DNA of 64,000 bases from Promethearchaeota archaeon (GTDB lineage Archaea; Asgardarchaeota; Lokiarchaeia; Sigyniarchaeales; SOKP01). Each line of letters begins with the position of its first letter. Position 1 is the first letter of the stretch. The stretch spans positions 62,001 through 126,000 of the forward strand of contig JAHPZA010000002.1 in NCBI GenBank assembly GCA_019058445.1, written 5' to 3'. Below are positions 27,758 through 37,673 of this stretch, in pieces. The position numbers and the translations under genes are program-made. Under the pieces are notes generated by a model that saw only the letters and a list, made by a program, of their open reading frames with translations, did not search any database and was not told where the DNA came from.

Positions 27758-27936
27758 TGGTTCACCTCATAAAATCTTAGATATTTAATATTTATAGTTT
27801 GAATTATTTAAATCTACACGAGAAAACTTTGTAATAATTATCGCCCTTTATTATTAAAGCATTATGATCATTCTGAAAAAACTTCAAATACAATTAGATT
27901 GTATTTCTTTGAATTGAAAAAAAAAAAGTTCTGTTA

Positions 27937-28725
27937 TTAGGGGTATCTCTTATATAAATCTTGGATGATGTCTTCCAGCTGTTTCATGGTTTTTCTTTCC
28001 CCGTAGGCTATTTTTCCACATTCGTCTTCTAAATCCATGCATGATTTGATATATGCTTTATTCATAATCATAAGCATTACTTTCGTAAAGAATAGGAAAG
28101 GGGTTTGAATTTTACAAAGATCTTTCGCAAATGATAGTGTGTCCTCATCAAGCGTTTCCTTTGGAAATATCCTTGTGGGGAAATTTATGTTCTTTAATTC
28201 TTCTAAACCGATATTATCACCAGTAAAAAGGAATTTCTTCGCATTACTAAATCCAAAAGCTAATAAAGGCATGAGGGTTGCGCCAGTTTGCGGGAAAGCG
28301 GAGATAACAAGCTCTGGCAATCTAATATAGAGTTCTTCTTTCGGTCTGTCAGCAAAAATCCTTAAATCCGATGCTACCATCATCAATACTCCGAAGCCAA
28401 CAGCAATCCCTTGACATTGGGTAATGACTGTTTTTTTCATGAGCATTATTTTCTCATTCACTTTCCTACCCCAGATTGTTACTTGCTTTACATTCTCAGG
28501 ATCTCCTTGAACTTGCTTTAGATCATAACCCGCAGAAAAGAATCTATCCCCTGTACTCCTAATAATTATACACTTCACTTTCTCATCTTCATCTGCTTTG
28601 CTTAACGTGTCATAGAGTGTCATTAACATTTCAATAGTAAAAGCATGTGCCTTTTCCGGCCGATTAATTGTGATAATAGCAACACATCTTTTTACTTCAT
28701 ATAAAAGATTTTCTTGATCGCTCAT
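27937..28725 (-). CDS. Enoyl-CoA hydratase/isomerase (crotonase) family protein
   Basis: 262 residues with the crotonase fold: INRPEKAHAFTIEM, the oxyanion loop FFSAGYDLKQ, and CQGIAVGFGVLMMVASDLRIF. The usual catalytic glutamates cannot be placed with certainty, so hydratase, isomerase or other CoA-thioester chemistry remains possible. The last 54 residues are present a second time at 26382-26549. It lies directly upstream of the flavoprotein gene on the same strand. Confidence 0.85.
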   Translation of the reverse strand: MSDQENLLYEVKRCVAIITINRPEKAHAFTIEMLMTLYDTLSKADEDEKVKCIIIRSTGDRFFSAGYDLKQVQGDPENVKQVTIWGRKVNEKIMLMKKTVITQCQGIAVGFGVLMMVASDLRIFADRPKEELYIRLPELVISAFPQTGATLMPLLAFGFSNAKKFLFTGDNIGLEELKNINFPTRIFPKETLDEDTLSFAKDLCKIQTPFLFFTKVMLMIMNKAYIKSCMDLEDECGKIAYGERKTMKQLEDIIQDLYKRYP

Positions 28726-28944
28726 ATTTATCTAAACTTAAAATGAAATTTAAAATGTTTTAAAATTCAACCCAAGAAATAATAATACTAACCTTAGATG
28801 ATAAATTTTCGATGATTTATTGGACTCTTAATAATAAAATATCTAATTTACTTCTTGATTATTGATATTAAAAATTTAACAATTACTATTAAAAAAAATC
28901 ATTTCAATTAATTATTGTACTAAAACATCATTTACTTTTCTAAA

Positions 28945-31830
28945 ATGCCCTTGGAAGATTTAAATTTTAAGGATCTTACGCCTATGATGCGTCATTGGTT
29001 CTCAGTGAAAAAGCAGTATCCTGAACATTTACTTGCTTATCGAATGGGAGATTTTTATGAGTTCTTTTATGATGATGCTGAACGGGTTTCTAATTTATTA
29101 GGCATAACCTTAACAAAACGGAAAATAGGTAATGATAGTTACCCTCTCGCGGGAATACCATATCATGCCGGGCATTATTTAAATAATTTAGTTAATATGG
29201 GTCAAACGGTAGTTATTGTTGATCAACTTGAGGACCCATCTACCGTAAAGGGGCGTATCGTGAAACGGGGAGTCGTGAGAATCTTATCTCCTGGAACTAT
29301 AACAGAATATGATATGCTACGGCCCCATGAAAATAATTATATCGCTTCGATGGTTAAGGAAAGAAATGGATATGGCATCGCGTTGGCGGACTTATCTACG
29401 GGTGAATTTGTTGCGACTGAATTTTCTTCAAAAGAGGAGGATCCTTTAGAGAAATTACTTAGTTTATTTGCTCAATATGATCCAGTAGAATTAATAGTGC
29501 CTTCAGAAATAAAAAAGGACGAGAAGCTTTTTCTCCTTATCACAGATTTAACAGAGGCCATAATAAAGCATTACAATGATTATGTGTTTACTTATGAGGA
29601 GGCCTATAGTTTAATTACACGCCACTTTAATCTTTCGAACTTAAAAAGCTTTGACCTAGAAGATTCTCATATGGCAGTTCAAGCCGCTGGGGGCCTTCTA
29701 GCCTTTTTAAAGGAAACTCAAAGGGATATCATTCCCAACATTTTTAAAATAACTCTGCTAAAAGAAGAGAATACTTTACATTTAGATTATATTACTCAAA
29801 GAAATCTTGAATTAATTACTTCTTTATGGGAAAAAGGAAAAGATATCACTTTATATTCCATTTTCAATCACACCCATACACCAATGGGTGCACGCTTATT
29901 AAAAAAATTTATTTTGCAACCATTAATCAGTACTGAGGAAATCAATGAACGGCTTAATATTGTACAAAAATTCAAGGATGATATTTTTCTTAGATCTGAT
30001 TTAAGAGAAGAATTAAAAATTATTGGTGATCTCGAGAGATTTATTAATCGAGTGAATTACTCTAAGAGGACTAACGCACGAGATTTGCTCAATATAAAAA
30101 ATTCCTTAGAAAAAATCCCAAAAATCAAAGAATTATTAGAAAAAGCAGAAATTCCTGAAATCTCTAAATTTGTTGCAAAAATTAATCTTTTTGATGATGT
30201 GAGAGAATTAATAGATAATGCAATCAAGGAAGAACCTTCTCAAAAAATAACAGAAGGCAATATCATTAAAGATGAATATAATGATAAGGTTGATGAATTA
30301 AGAGATCTTCTCCATAATGGAAAAAAGTACCTTTTAGATTATGAGGAGGAACAAAAAAAAAGATGGAACCTCACTTCAGGGCTCAAGGTAGGACATAATA
30401 ACATTCTTGGTTATTATATCCAGATTACCCAGAGAACTCTCCAACTAATTCCGACTATCCCCGAAGATTATATTGAAAGATCCACCTTAAAAAATGCGAA
30501 GAGGTTTACTACTGAAAAATTAAAAGAACTTGAGGAAAAAATAGTTACCGCAGAAGAAAAAATTAATGATTTAGAATACGAGCTATTTTGTGAGGTAAGA
30601 GATAAGGTTGTTCAAAAGACTGTCGATATTTTAGAAACTGCGAAAAATATTGCCATTATTGATGTGTTAGCTTGTTTTGCAGAAATTTCTGAAAGAAATA
30701 ATTATTGTCGTCCAATTATCAACAATGAAAATAAATTAATTATAAAAGAAGGTCGTCATCCTGTCGTTGAGCAAATAAATCTTGCGGAGCAATTTATTCC
30801 TAATGATTGCTATTTAGATCCTGAAAGTGATCAACTTCTAATAATAACTGGGCCGAATATGGCTGGTAAAAGCACTTATTTAAGGCAAGTTGCGTTAATA
30901 TGTTTAATCGCCCAAATGGGATGTTTTGTTCCAGCGAAATCTGCAACTCTTGGTGTAATAGATCATATTTTTACGCGTATTGGTGCCTCAGATGATCTTG
31001 CTAGGAAACTGAGCACATTCATGATTGAAATGACCGAGACGGCTAAAATATTGAATTATGCGACTCCGAAAAGCCTTATAATAATTGATGAGCTTGGTCG
31101 CGGTACAAGTACCAGTGATGGACAGAGCATTGCAATGGCAACATTAGAAAAATTACATGATTTAAAGACAAAAACTCTTTTTAGTACCCATTATCATCAA
31201 TTGACTGAAATAAAATTGCCTCGGGTAAAGAATTATCATCTCGATATAATTGAGAATGAGGATGGGAGCATTAATTTTGTAAGAAAACTCAGAGAAGGGA
31301 GTACTGATAAATCCTATGGGATTCATGTTGCGAAATTAGCGGGTATACCTGATGACGTAATAATAAGAGCGTTTGAAATTTTAGAGCAAATAGAAGCGAA
31401 AGATCCATTTAAAACCACTGTAAGGGAAAATGGAAACGGGACGAATTCGGGGAAAATTTATGATAAGATGATAAGTGGGAAGAAAAAAGAACTCGAAAGG
31501 CTAAATTCTGAATTAAAAGGGATTAAGGCAGAACTTAGCAAATATGATGAAGATTTAAGAAAAAAAGAAAAGGAATTAGATGTGAAAAAAGTAGAAGTAA
31601 CAGAATTAAAAGAACAACTTGAAAAAACTCAAACTATAACTCTTAAGAAGAAAAAGTATGTACAAACTACATTTTTTAAACCAGTTGTGAAGAAAGAGAC
31701 GATAATGGATAAAGATCTTGAAAATTTATTAGATATAATTAAGGAAATAGATATCAATTCAATTACGCCTATAGATGCTATGAAAAAATTGAGTGAAATC
31801 AAGGAAAAGTTAGGGGAGTTGAATTCATGA
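28945..31830 (+). CDS. mutS: DNA mismatch recognition ATPase MutS
   Basis: 961 residues. Domain I has the mismatch-reading motif in AYRMGDFYEFFYDDAERV (Phe-x-Glu: FYE). The ATPase domain carries Walker A GPNMAGKSTYLRQ near residue 637, DELGRGTSTSDG and STHYHQL. The C-terminal 120 residues form a long charged coiled coil (GKKKELERLNSELKGIKAEL) plus a small terminal domain, as in MutS1. MutS recognises mispairs and recruits MutL. Bacterial-type MutS/MutL are absent from most archaea. The mutL gene lies 1.1 kb downstream, with one opposite-strand gene between. Confidence 0.95.
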   Translation: MPLEDLNFKDLTPMMRHWFSVKKQYPEHLLAYRMGDFYEFFYDDAERVSNLLGITLTKRKIGNDSYPLAGIPYHAGHYLNNLVNMGQTVVIVDQLEDPSTVKGRIVKRGVVRILSPGTITEYDMLRPHENNYIASMVKERNGYGIALADLSTGEFVATEFSSKEEDPLEKLLSLFAQYDPVELIVPSEIKKDEKLFLLITDLTEAIIKHYNDYVFTYEEAYSLITRHFNLSNLKSFDLEDSHMAVQAAGGLLAFLKETQRDIIPNIFKITLLKEENTLHLDYITQRNLELITSLWEKGKDITLYSIFNHTHTPMGARLLKKFILQPLISTEEINERLNIVQKFKDDIFLRSDLREELKIIGDLERFINRVNYSKRTNARDLLNIKNSLEKIPKIKELLEKAEIPEISKFVAKINLFDDVRELIDNAIKEEPSQKITEGNIIKDEYNDKVDELRDLLHNGKKYLLDYEEEQKKRWNLTSGLKVGHNNILGYYIQITQRTLQLIPTIPEDYIERSTLKNAKRFTTEKLKELEEKIVTAEEKINDLEYELFCEVRDKVVQKTVDILETAKNIAIIDVLACFAEISERNNYCRPIINNENKLIIKEGRHPVVEQINLAEQFIPNDCYLDPESDQLLIITGPNMAGKSTYLRQVALICLIAQMGCFVPAKSATLGVIDHIFTRIGASDDLARKLSTFMIEMTETAKILNYATPKSLIIIDELGRGTSTSDGQSIAMATLEKLHDLKTKTLFSTHYHQLTEIKLPRVKNYHLDIIENEDGSINFVRKLREGSTDKSYGIHVAKLAGIPDDVIIRAFEILEQIEAKDPFKTTVRENGNGTNSGKIYDKMISGKKKELERLNSELKGIKAELSKYDEDLRKKEKELDVKKVEVTELKEQLEKTQTITLKKKKYVQTTFFKPVVKKETIMDKDLENLLDIIKEIDINSITPIDAMKKLSEIKEKLGELNS

Positions 31831-32742
31831 GAGAACAATAGGAATTACAAAAACAATTACAGTCAGATATATATAATATCCTACTAAAATTGGTAGTATG
31901 CATCTATTAAACTGCTTTTTTCGTTTATCACTATTGAGATTTTCAATAAATATTAATATAAACAAGCTTATAGTCATTAAATGCGAGGGCTGTAAAGCTT
32001 TCCAAAATATGGAATCATAAATAGTAATGCCTTTGACATATTCATCAGAATAAAGCCAATTTCCCAACATTTGCATGAAATAGTTAGGAAAGATGATATA
32101 GGGAATACACATAAGAAAAAAAGGAATTAAATAGTACTTGAGATCTTTTATGCTAATTTTTTTGGTAATAACTAATAAAGGGAGAAAAATTATTGAATTT
32201 ATCTTGAAAGTAGCTAATACAAAACAGATCCCCGAAAGCCATTTTCTATCATGCTCCAATGAGTGATAAGATAGAAAAAGAAAAAAAGTGATTAAGAAAT
32301 TGCAGTTATTATAAAATGCATCTAAACCATAGCTAATTGAACTTAAGACATAAAAAATAAATAAATCAGTTTGCCTTTTGAATATTTTGGGTGCTTCATC
32401 TGCAATAAATATCCCAATTATTAATCTTAAAAGATCCCATATAACAACTCCAATCTCAACAGGAAGTAAATACATTGGATAAAAGAGAAAATACCAAAAA
32501 TAGAGGTAATAAGGAGGCCAATCAGAACCCTCCACAGGATCATAGAAATTAACCAATCCATTATCCATCCCTCTAATTAGCAAATTATAATCATAATCTT
32601 TAGCAGTTTCAATTATTTGAGGAAATTCAAATAAAGAGAATAGTATTCTGAATGTGATGAGGGTAATGGTAACCGTGATGAGAATGCATATAAACATCTG
32701 ATGAAATGGATATTCACTTTCCTCATTCATTAAGTCGTTCAT
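31825..32742 (-). CDS. GT87-like polyprenol-phosphate mannosyltransferase
   Basis: 305 residues with about eight to nine membrane segments. The first extracellular loop (RGMDNGLVNFYDPVEGSDWPPYYLYF) has an acidic residue followed by WPPYY, a pattern known from GT-C/GT87 (DUF2029) glycosyltransferases that use polyprenyl-phosphate sugars for S-layer or lipid glycosylation. The overlap with the mutS stop is six bases, tail to tail. The assignment is at family level only. Confidence 0.6.
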   Translation of the reverse strand: MNDLMNEESEYPFHQMFICILITVTITLITFRILFSLFEFPQIIETAKDYDYNLLIRGMDNGLVNFYDPVEGSDWPPYYLYFWYFLFYPMYLLPVEIGVVIWDLLRLIIGIFIADEAPKIFKRQTDLFIFYVLSSISYGLDAFYNNCNFLITFFLFLSYHSLEHDRKWLSGICFVLATFKINSIIFLPLLVITKKISIKDLKYYLIPFFLMCIPYIIFPNYFMQMLGNWLYSDEYVKGITIYDSIFWKALQPSHLMTISLFILIFIENLNSDKRKKQFNRCILPILVGYYIYLTVIVFVIPIVLS

Positions 32743-32949
32743 TACTCATCAATAAAGGATTATTGGAAAAATAATTAGGAAGTTAAACTATAAAGTAATT
32801 TTTTCATTTTAAAGTAAATTAAAAACTAGTAGAGTAAAATTTATTTTATCATTAATAGAGTATTCATTTAAATTTGAGTTCATAAATATGATTTATAACT
32901 GTAACAAATCAAAATTTTCCATTTTAATCGTAATTTGAATTGAAAGAAA

Positions 32950-34845
32950 GTGAACAGAAACAAAATCAAAAAAATTAGAGACTCTGAAAAGATAGCTGCC
33001 GGTGAGGTTGTAGAGCGGCCAGCCAATGTTGTAAAAGAATTAATAGAAAATAGTATCGACGCGGGAGCTAAAGAAGTTAGAGTAATAGTTAAGAAAGCAG
33101 GTAAGACATTAATTCAAGTAATAGATGATGGCATTGGAATACCCTCAGATGAGATTGAGTTTGCATTTGAAAGACATACAAGCAGTAAAATAAGAGGAAT
33201 TGAAGATTTAGAGACTCTTTCTACATTAGGTTTTAGAGGTGAGGCTTTAGCGAGTATTACAGCTGTAAGTCAGGTGGAAATTATATCTAGGACCGAAAAC
33301 GAAGAAGCTGGGATTCAATTATATATAGAAGGCGGAAAATTACTAGAAAAAAAGGAAATATCCTGTCTCGTTGGGACTAATATTAAAGTTAAAAATGTGT
33401 TCTATAATATTCCTGCCAGGCAAAAATTTCTCAAATCGGATTCAACAGAACTGGGACATATTACGGATATTATGCAAAGATACGCATTAGCTTATCCCGG
33501 TATTCATTTTATTTATAGACATAATGATTTAGATGTTCTTAACTGCCCTGTGAATGATTTAAAAACGACTGTGTTCCACATCTATGGGAAAAAGAATGCA
33601 AAATATATGGAATCAATAGATTATTCAGAAGAAGATAATGATTTTAAAATATATGGGTTGTTAGGACATCCTGAGGTTTCGAATAAAAATAGAAATTATT
33701 CAAGTCTATTTATTAATCATCGCTATGTCATTAGCGATCTTTTATATAGAGCAGTTCAAGAGGCTTATAAAGGAACCCTAATGGTTGGGAAACATCCTTT
33801 TTTCATATTGCATATTGAATTAGATCCTTCTGCAATAGATTTTAATGTGCACCCTAAAAAACTTCATATTAGATTTGAAAATGAGGATTATATTTTTAAT
33901 AAAGTGTATAATGTGATTCGAAACTTTATAGAAGAGACATTTATTGAGAAAGAAGCGAAATATATCTCTACTGAAATTAGCGATTATATTTCAAATAAAG
34001 AAGAATTAGCATTAACAGATGAGGAGAATGAATCACAAGCTGCTTCTACTTCTAAAAGAACAACTCAGAAGATTGTTGAGGTTAGGGATGAGAGTAAAGA
34101 CCTGATTGATAGAAAAGATCAGATGGTAGAGGAATCAGTTCAGCTGCATTTAACAGAATCTATTACTAAGAGAAAATCTATAAAAAAGCAAATGCCTGAA
34201 ACCTACATACGGGATAAATATATCATAGCCAAAAATTTTCCTAAAATTCGCCTTATCCCTTATACAGGCCAATTAAGCAATAATATCTATGTTGTATTAG
34301 AAGGAACAAGTCAAGATGGAGAACAAGGATTATATATTTTGGACCAACACGCGGCTTCTGAACGTATCACTAAGGAATATTTTTTAAAAATGTATGAATC
34401 ATCAAAAAGGAGTAAGCAACAGTTAATATCTCCTCTAAAACTAGAAGTAAATCCTTCTGAAAAATTCTTTATAGAAAGCAATTTAAAAGAAATTAATATG
34501 CTGGGATTTACGTTTGAACATTTTGGGGGTAATACTTTTATTTTAAGAGAAATCCCGACAATTATGGGAAAACTTCCCGATGTAAAAATAATCAATGAGA
34601 TTATCGCAGATATTACGGAAATCGGAAAAGATAAAACTTTTTCTGAAATTAAAGAAGAAATAATCAATTATCTCGCATGCCATAAAAGTATCCGAGGAGG
34701 TGATGAATTAACTTTAAAAAATATAAGGAATTTGTTAATTGATTTAGCTAATTGTAAGAATCCTTTTCATTGTGCTCATGGGAGACCCACTCTTAAATTT
34801 ATCTCATTTAAAGAGTTAGATAAGCTATTTAAAAGGACAGGTTAA
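32950..34845 (+). CDS. mutL: DNA mismatch repair protein MutL
   Basis: 631 residues with GTG start. The GHKL ATPase motifs are complete: ELIENSIDAGA, DDGIGIP, RHTSSKI and TLGFRGEAL. The C-terminal dimerisation domain holds the endonuclease motif DQHAASERITKE (DQHA-x2-E-x4-E) near residue 464, with supporting ACHKSIRGG and CAHGRP. It therefore looks like a nicking MutL, as in organisms without MutH. The linker is acidic and short. It works with MutS upstream. Confidence 0.95.
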   Translation: MNRNKIKKIRDSEKIAAGEVVERPANVVKELIENSIDAGAKEVRVIVKKAGKTLIQVIDDGIGIPSDEIEFAFERHTSSKIRGIEDLETLSTLGFRGEALASITAVSQVEIISRTENEEAGIQLYIEGGKLLEKKEISCLVGTNIKVKNVFYNIPARQKFLKSDSTELGHITDIMQRYALAYPGIHFIYRHNDLDVLNCPVNDLKTTVFHIYGKKNAKYMESIDYSEEDNDFKIYGLLGHPEVSNKNRNYSSLFINHRYVISDLLYRAVQEAYKGTLMVGKHPFFILHIELDPSAIDFNVHPKKLHIRFENEDYIFNKVYNVIRNFIEETFIEKEAKYISTEISDYISNKEELALTDEENESQAASTSKRTTQKIVEVRDESKDLIDRKDQMVEESVQLHLTESITKRKSIKKQMPETYIRDKYIIAKNFPKIRLIPYTGQLSNNIYVVLEGTSQDGEQGLYILDQHAASERITKEYFLKMYESSKRSKQQLISPLKLEVNPSEKFFIESNLKEINMLGFTFEHFGGNTFILREIPTIMGKLPDVKIINEIIADITEIGKDKTFSEIKEEIINYLACHKSIRGGDELTLKNIRNLLIDLANCKNPFHCAHGRPTLKFISFKELDKLFKRTG

Positions 34846-34930
34846 ATTCTTTAATTGGATTTATATAAATCAAAATATAAATATAATTATTTTATCTATT
34901 TAACTACGAGAATTAGTTTGAGATTTGAAA

Positions 34931-35425
34931 ATGCGAAAAAAGGATAAAAAATCGAAGAAGAAATCTAAGGAAGGAGAACAACGTCGAGAGAGTTTTCATC
35001 AAAAGGATAGTAAAATAAAAATGCTTTCAAAAGTTGATGAGTTGAAATTTCAAGCCATTAAAAGCTTATCGGAAGGAAACTTAGATGATGCTATTTATAA
35101 CGCTGAACAGATAATTCGACTAGCAATTCTTGCTGATATGCCATCTTATATTAAGGAACAAGAGGATTTTATTAATTCAATTGCGAAAGATGTTCAGAAA
35201 GATTACCTAATCAATGAAATTAAAAAGGCAAGTAAATCACTAAATGAAATGTATGATAAATTAGTATCCTCTAATCAAACGTCTCAAGCTCATGAAATTG
35301 TGAAAGGTTTTAAAAATAGATATCAAGACATGCCATTTTTTGACTCAATTGAGACCGTTAAAGAGCTTATTGAGAAAGATAAAAAAATATGGATACAGCA
35401 TATCACTAGTCTTGAGGATGAGTAG
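34931..35425 (+). CDS. Lysine-rich helical protein of unknown function
   Basis: About 164 residues: a very basic N-terminus (RKKDKKSKKKSKEGEQRR), then predicted helices (DELKFQAIKSLSEGNLDDAIYNAEQIIRLA) that read like a helical hairpin of tetratricopeptide type. I do not recognise the family. The basic end suggests contact with nucleic acid or membrane. It starts at ATG 34931, six bases after a TTG in frame. The gene follows mutL on the same strand with a gap of 85 bases and may share its transcript. Confidence 0.6.
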   Translation: MRKKDKKSKKKSKEGEQRRESFHQKDSKIKMLSKVDELKFQAIKSLSEGNLDDAIYNAEQIIRLAILADMPSYIKEQEDFINSIAKDVQKDYLINEIKKASKSLNEMYDKLVSSNQTSQAHEIVKGFKNRYQDMPFFDSIETVKELIEKDKKIWIQHITSLEDE

Positions 35426-35472
35426 ACAATTCAATAAAAAAAGACATTAATAACTCAAACTTACATTCAATT

Positions 35473-35742
35473 TTATGCTTTTGAAAAGGCAATTCCTTCT
35501 ATTCCTTGAATCCCATCAACCTGACCGAATAACTCTTCAAGTTTATCCGTTCCTCCCCACTCTTCAGGATATCTAACTTGAACTCTCGCTTTTTTTAAAC
35601 CAAAGGCAACCGGGACAATATCATATTTTTCAATTGTACAGGAATCAGGTAAAGCAGCCTTTAATTTCCCTACAAATACTTCAAAATCAATATCTGTTTC
35701 TTCTGGTACTACATCAATTAATGCTACAAATTCTTTTCCCAT
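35473..35742 (-). CDS. ef1b: Translation elongation factor aEF-1 beta
   Basis: 89 residues. The protein has the alpha-beta sandwich fold of the guanine-exchange domain: VALIDVVPEETDIDFE, FGLKKARVQVRYPEEWGGTDKLEELFG and the C-terminal VDGIQGIEGIAFSKA. It catalyses GDP/GTP exchange on EF-1 alpha. A two-gene unit with the zinc-ribbon protein upstream (gap of two bases) is the common archaeal arrangement. Confidence 0.92.
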   Translation of the reverse strand: MGKEFVALIDVVPEETDIDFEVFVGKLKAALPDSCTIEKYDIVPVAFGLKKARVQVRYPEEWGGTDKLEELFGQVDGIQGIEGIAFSKA

Positions 35743-35744
35743 GG

Positions 35745-35921
35745 TTAGGGCCCCTCAAATTCACATTTTAAACATTTATATGTCTTTCCCATAGCTCTGC
35801 ACCGTTCGCATCTCCAAATTTCCACATCTCCGCACTGTGGACATGGGAAATGAACCGCATTTTCATAAGGCGCTATAGGTCTTCCACATGAAAAACACAC
35901 ATTCCTTTTAAATGTCGACAT
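35745..35921 (-). CDS. Zinc-ribbon RNA-binding protein beside aEF-1 beta
   Basis: 58 residues with four CxxC knuckles: CFSCGRP, CPQCGD, CERCRA and CLKCEFEGP, giving two zinc ribbons. This protein is found directly before the aEF-1 beta gene in many archaea; the family is annotated as a zinc-finger or RNA-binding protein (DUF1610 type). Start is ATG 35921; a TTG at 35930 would only add three residues. Confidence 0.88.
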   Translation of the reverse strand: MSTFKRNVCFSCGRPIAPYENAVHFPCPQCGDVEIWRCERCRAMGKTYKCLKCEFEGP

Positions 35922-36105
35922 AATTACCAAAAAAAAATATGTGATAGAATTAATTATTTTTGGTTTTTAGAAATTGAAAGAAATCAAAATTTAAATTTTA
36001 ACTCAACATAAAATATATATAGAAATATAATTAGATTATCTAATATATTATTAATTTCACACATGTTCTAATTATCCACCCCACACAAGAGGTTAGAAAG
36101 AATAT

Positions 36106-36639
36106 ATGCCAGAGAATAAAGTGAAAAAATATTTTAGCCTTGTTGAAGTATGGGCTTGGTGCGACATTTGTCAGGACATGGTTGCATTGAGCGTAGATAA
36201 AGATGAAATTCACAACGGTCTTGAAATGGGCATCTATACGAAAGAGTTCAAACATAAGAACCCCCATCCCGAATTAGAAGATCCTGATGATTTATCTGGC
36301 GATGAACATACAATATATGTATATATTAATGATAATTATGATGTCACAGGAGTGAAGTCATTTTTTGGAGATTCTCCAACCATAGAATCCTTAGAGGAAG
36401 CTGCTGCTGCATCAGGGGCTACTGAGGTCAGAATACCCATTATTATTAAAGATGTTCCGGCAACAAGTGTTCATTTAGGTATGATTACCCCCGATGAATA
36501 TAAAGTCTTAAAAATCTGTGACGGAATGAACACTCTTGAGCAGGTTGCCGAAATTGCTGGCCAAAACTTGGAAGATGTGGAAAAAATGATGGAAAAGCTC
36601 CATAAAAAAGGCTTAGTTGATGTGATTAAAAGAGTTTAG
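36106..36639 (+). CDS. Protein with CxxC motif and C-terminal winged-helix-like region
   Basis: 177 residues, not assigned to a known family. The N-terminal part carries WCDICQDMV, a single CxxC, and an acidic stretch (ELEDPDDLSGDEH). The last 55 residues (TPDEYKVLKICDGMNTLEQVAEIAGQNLEDVEKMMEKLHKKGLVDV) look like a winged helix; I quote the core as VLKICDGMNTLEQVAEIAG. Start ATG at 36106. The position next to translation genes may be chance. Confidence 0.6.
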   Translation: MPENKVKKYFSLVEVWAWCDICQDMVALSVDKDEIHNGLEMGIYTKEFKHKNPHPELEDPDDLSGDEHTIYVYINDNYDVTGVKSFFGDSPTIESLEEAAAASGATEVRIPIIIKDVPATSVHLGMITPDEYKVLKICDGMNTLEQVAEIAGQNLEDVEKMMEKLHKKGLVDVIKRV

Positions 36640-36745
36640 TCTTTTTCATCTAATTTTAAAAAAAAATTTGCAGCCTATTAAAAGATATGGCTGGAAGTTT
36701 TATCTTTTCTATTTAATCAGAGTTTCTTGTTAATGATAACAAAAT

Positions 36746-37522
36746 TTATTCGAGTTTTATTAAACCGAGAACTACAGGAACCACAAGATAGTGCGCTCGT
36801 GGAAACACTATTTCTATTAAATATGAAAGAAGCATAATAAAAACCTGATAAACAGGATCGGCATATGTCACATTTCCATTGGATAAGACTCCGATGTATC
36901 TAGTCCCAAGGATATGCATAGGCTCGAGGTTCACCACAATAAAAATGAATGAGCCTAACAGATAGTTTCTAAGGTGTTTAAGAAACCCTTCGCCAGCTAC
37001 AAACTTGGCAAGCACAAAACTAATTATGATCACTAAGGATAAATAAAGGATAGCGACAACACCGAACATGGGACGTACTGATGTTATAGGTTTAGTGCTT
37101 CCTAGAATACCAACGATAATTGAACATATAAATACGATAATCATCGTTATTATGAAAAGATTTCGGCGTAAATTAAATTCCTTCTCATCATCCCGCTTCA
37201 AATACATATCAAGAAATAAAAATCCTGAAACTCCATAGATAGCTCCCTCGCCTAATCCTTGAAAAAGCCATGTTAAATAGGTCGGAATTACAACCCCAAA
37301 TACTGTTACTGTCCAACTTTCAGCTCTCATCCCCAGTGAAGACAATATTAACTCTACAATCCCAAAAAAGATCGTTGAGCTAATGAAAATAACGATATAA
37401 TTATTATCTTCCTTTTTAAACGCAAAAAATAGAGAAATCGCGAGAGCTATAATCATAAGTAGTACCCGTGTCTCAAAATAACCTGCCTCATCAAAACTCC
37501 TCACCATTGCAAATCCATTCAT
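36746..37522 (-). CDS. Multi-span integral membrane protein
   Basis: 258 residues with about seven hydrophobic segments, for example VLLMIIALAISLFFAF, YIVIFISSTIFFGIVEL, IVFICSIIVGILG and IVVNLEPMHILG. Charged loops are short. No catalytic or transporter signature is visible and I do not recognise the family. The start at 37522 (MNGFAMVRSF) places a short soluble N-terminus before the first membrane span. Confidence 0.6.
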   Translation of the reverse strand: MNGFAMVRSFDEAGYFETRVLLMIIALAISLFFAFKKEDNNYIVIFISSTIFFGIVELILSSLGMRAESWTVTVFGVVIPTYLTWLFQGLGEGAIYGVSGFLFLDMYLKRDDEKEFNLRRNLFIITMIIVFICSIIVGILGSTKPITSVRPMFGVVAILYLSLVIIISFVLAKFVAGEGFLKHLRNYLLGSFIFIVVNLEPMHILGTRYIGVLSNGNVTYADPVYQVFIMLLSYLIEIVFPRAHYLVVPVVLGLIKLE

Positions 37523-37673
37523 TACATTATCACCAATTTTTTATTTGAATTTCTTTTTTTATATTATTTTATTATCTTTTACTTTATATACTTAAGGCGC
37601 ATTTTCAAAAAAATATATATAAAAAAAGATTAATAGTATGAATTAAGAAATCAACTTATTTGGATGAGTAAAA

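Noticed and set aside
27460..27769. A frameshift at the 5' end of the flavoprotein gene
   Set aside because: The frame is uninterrupted through the whole FAD-binding domain; only a canonical start codon is missing.
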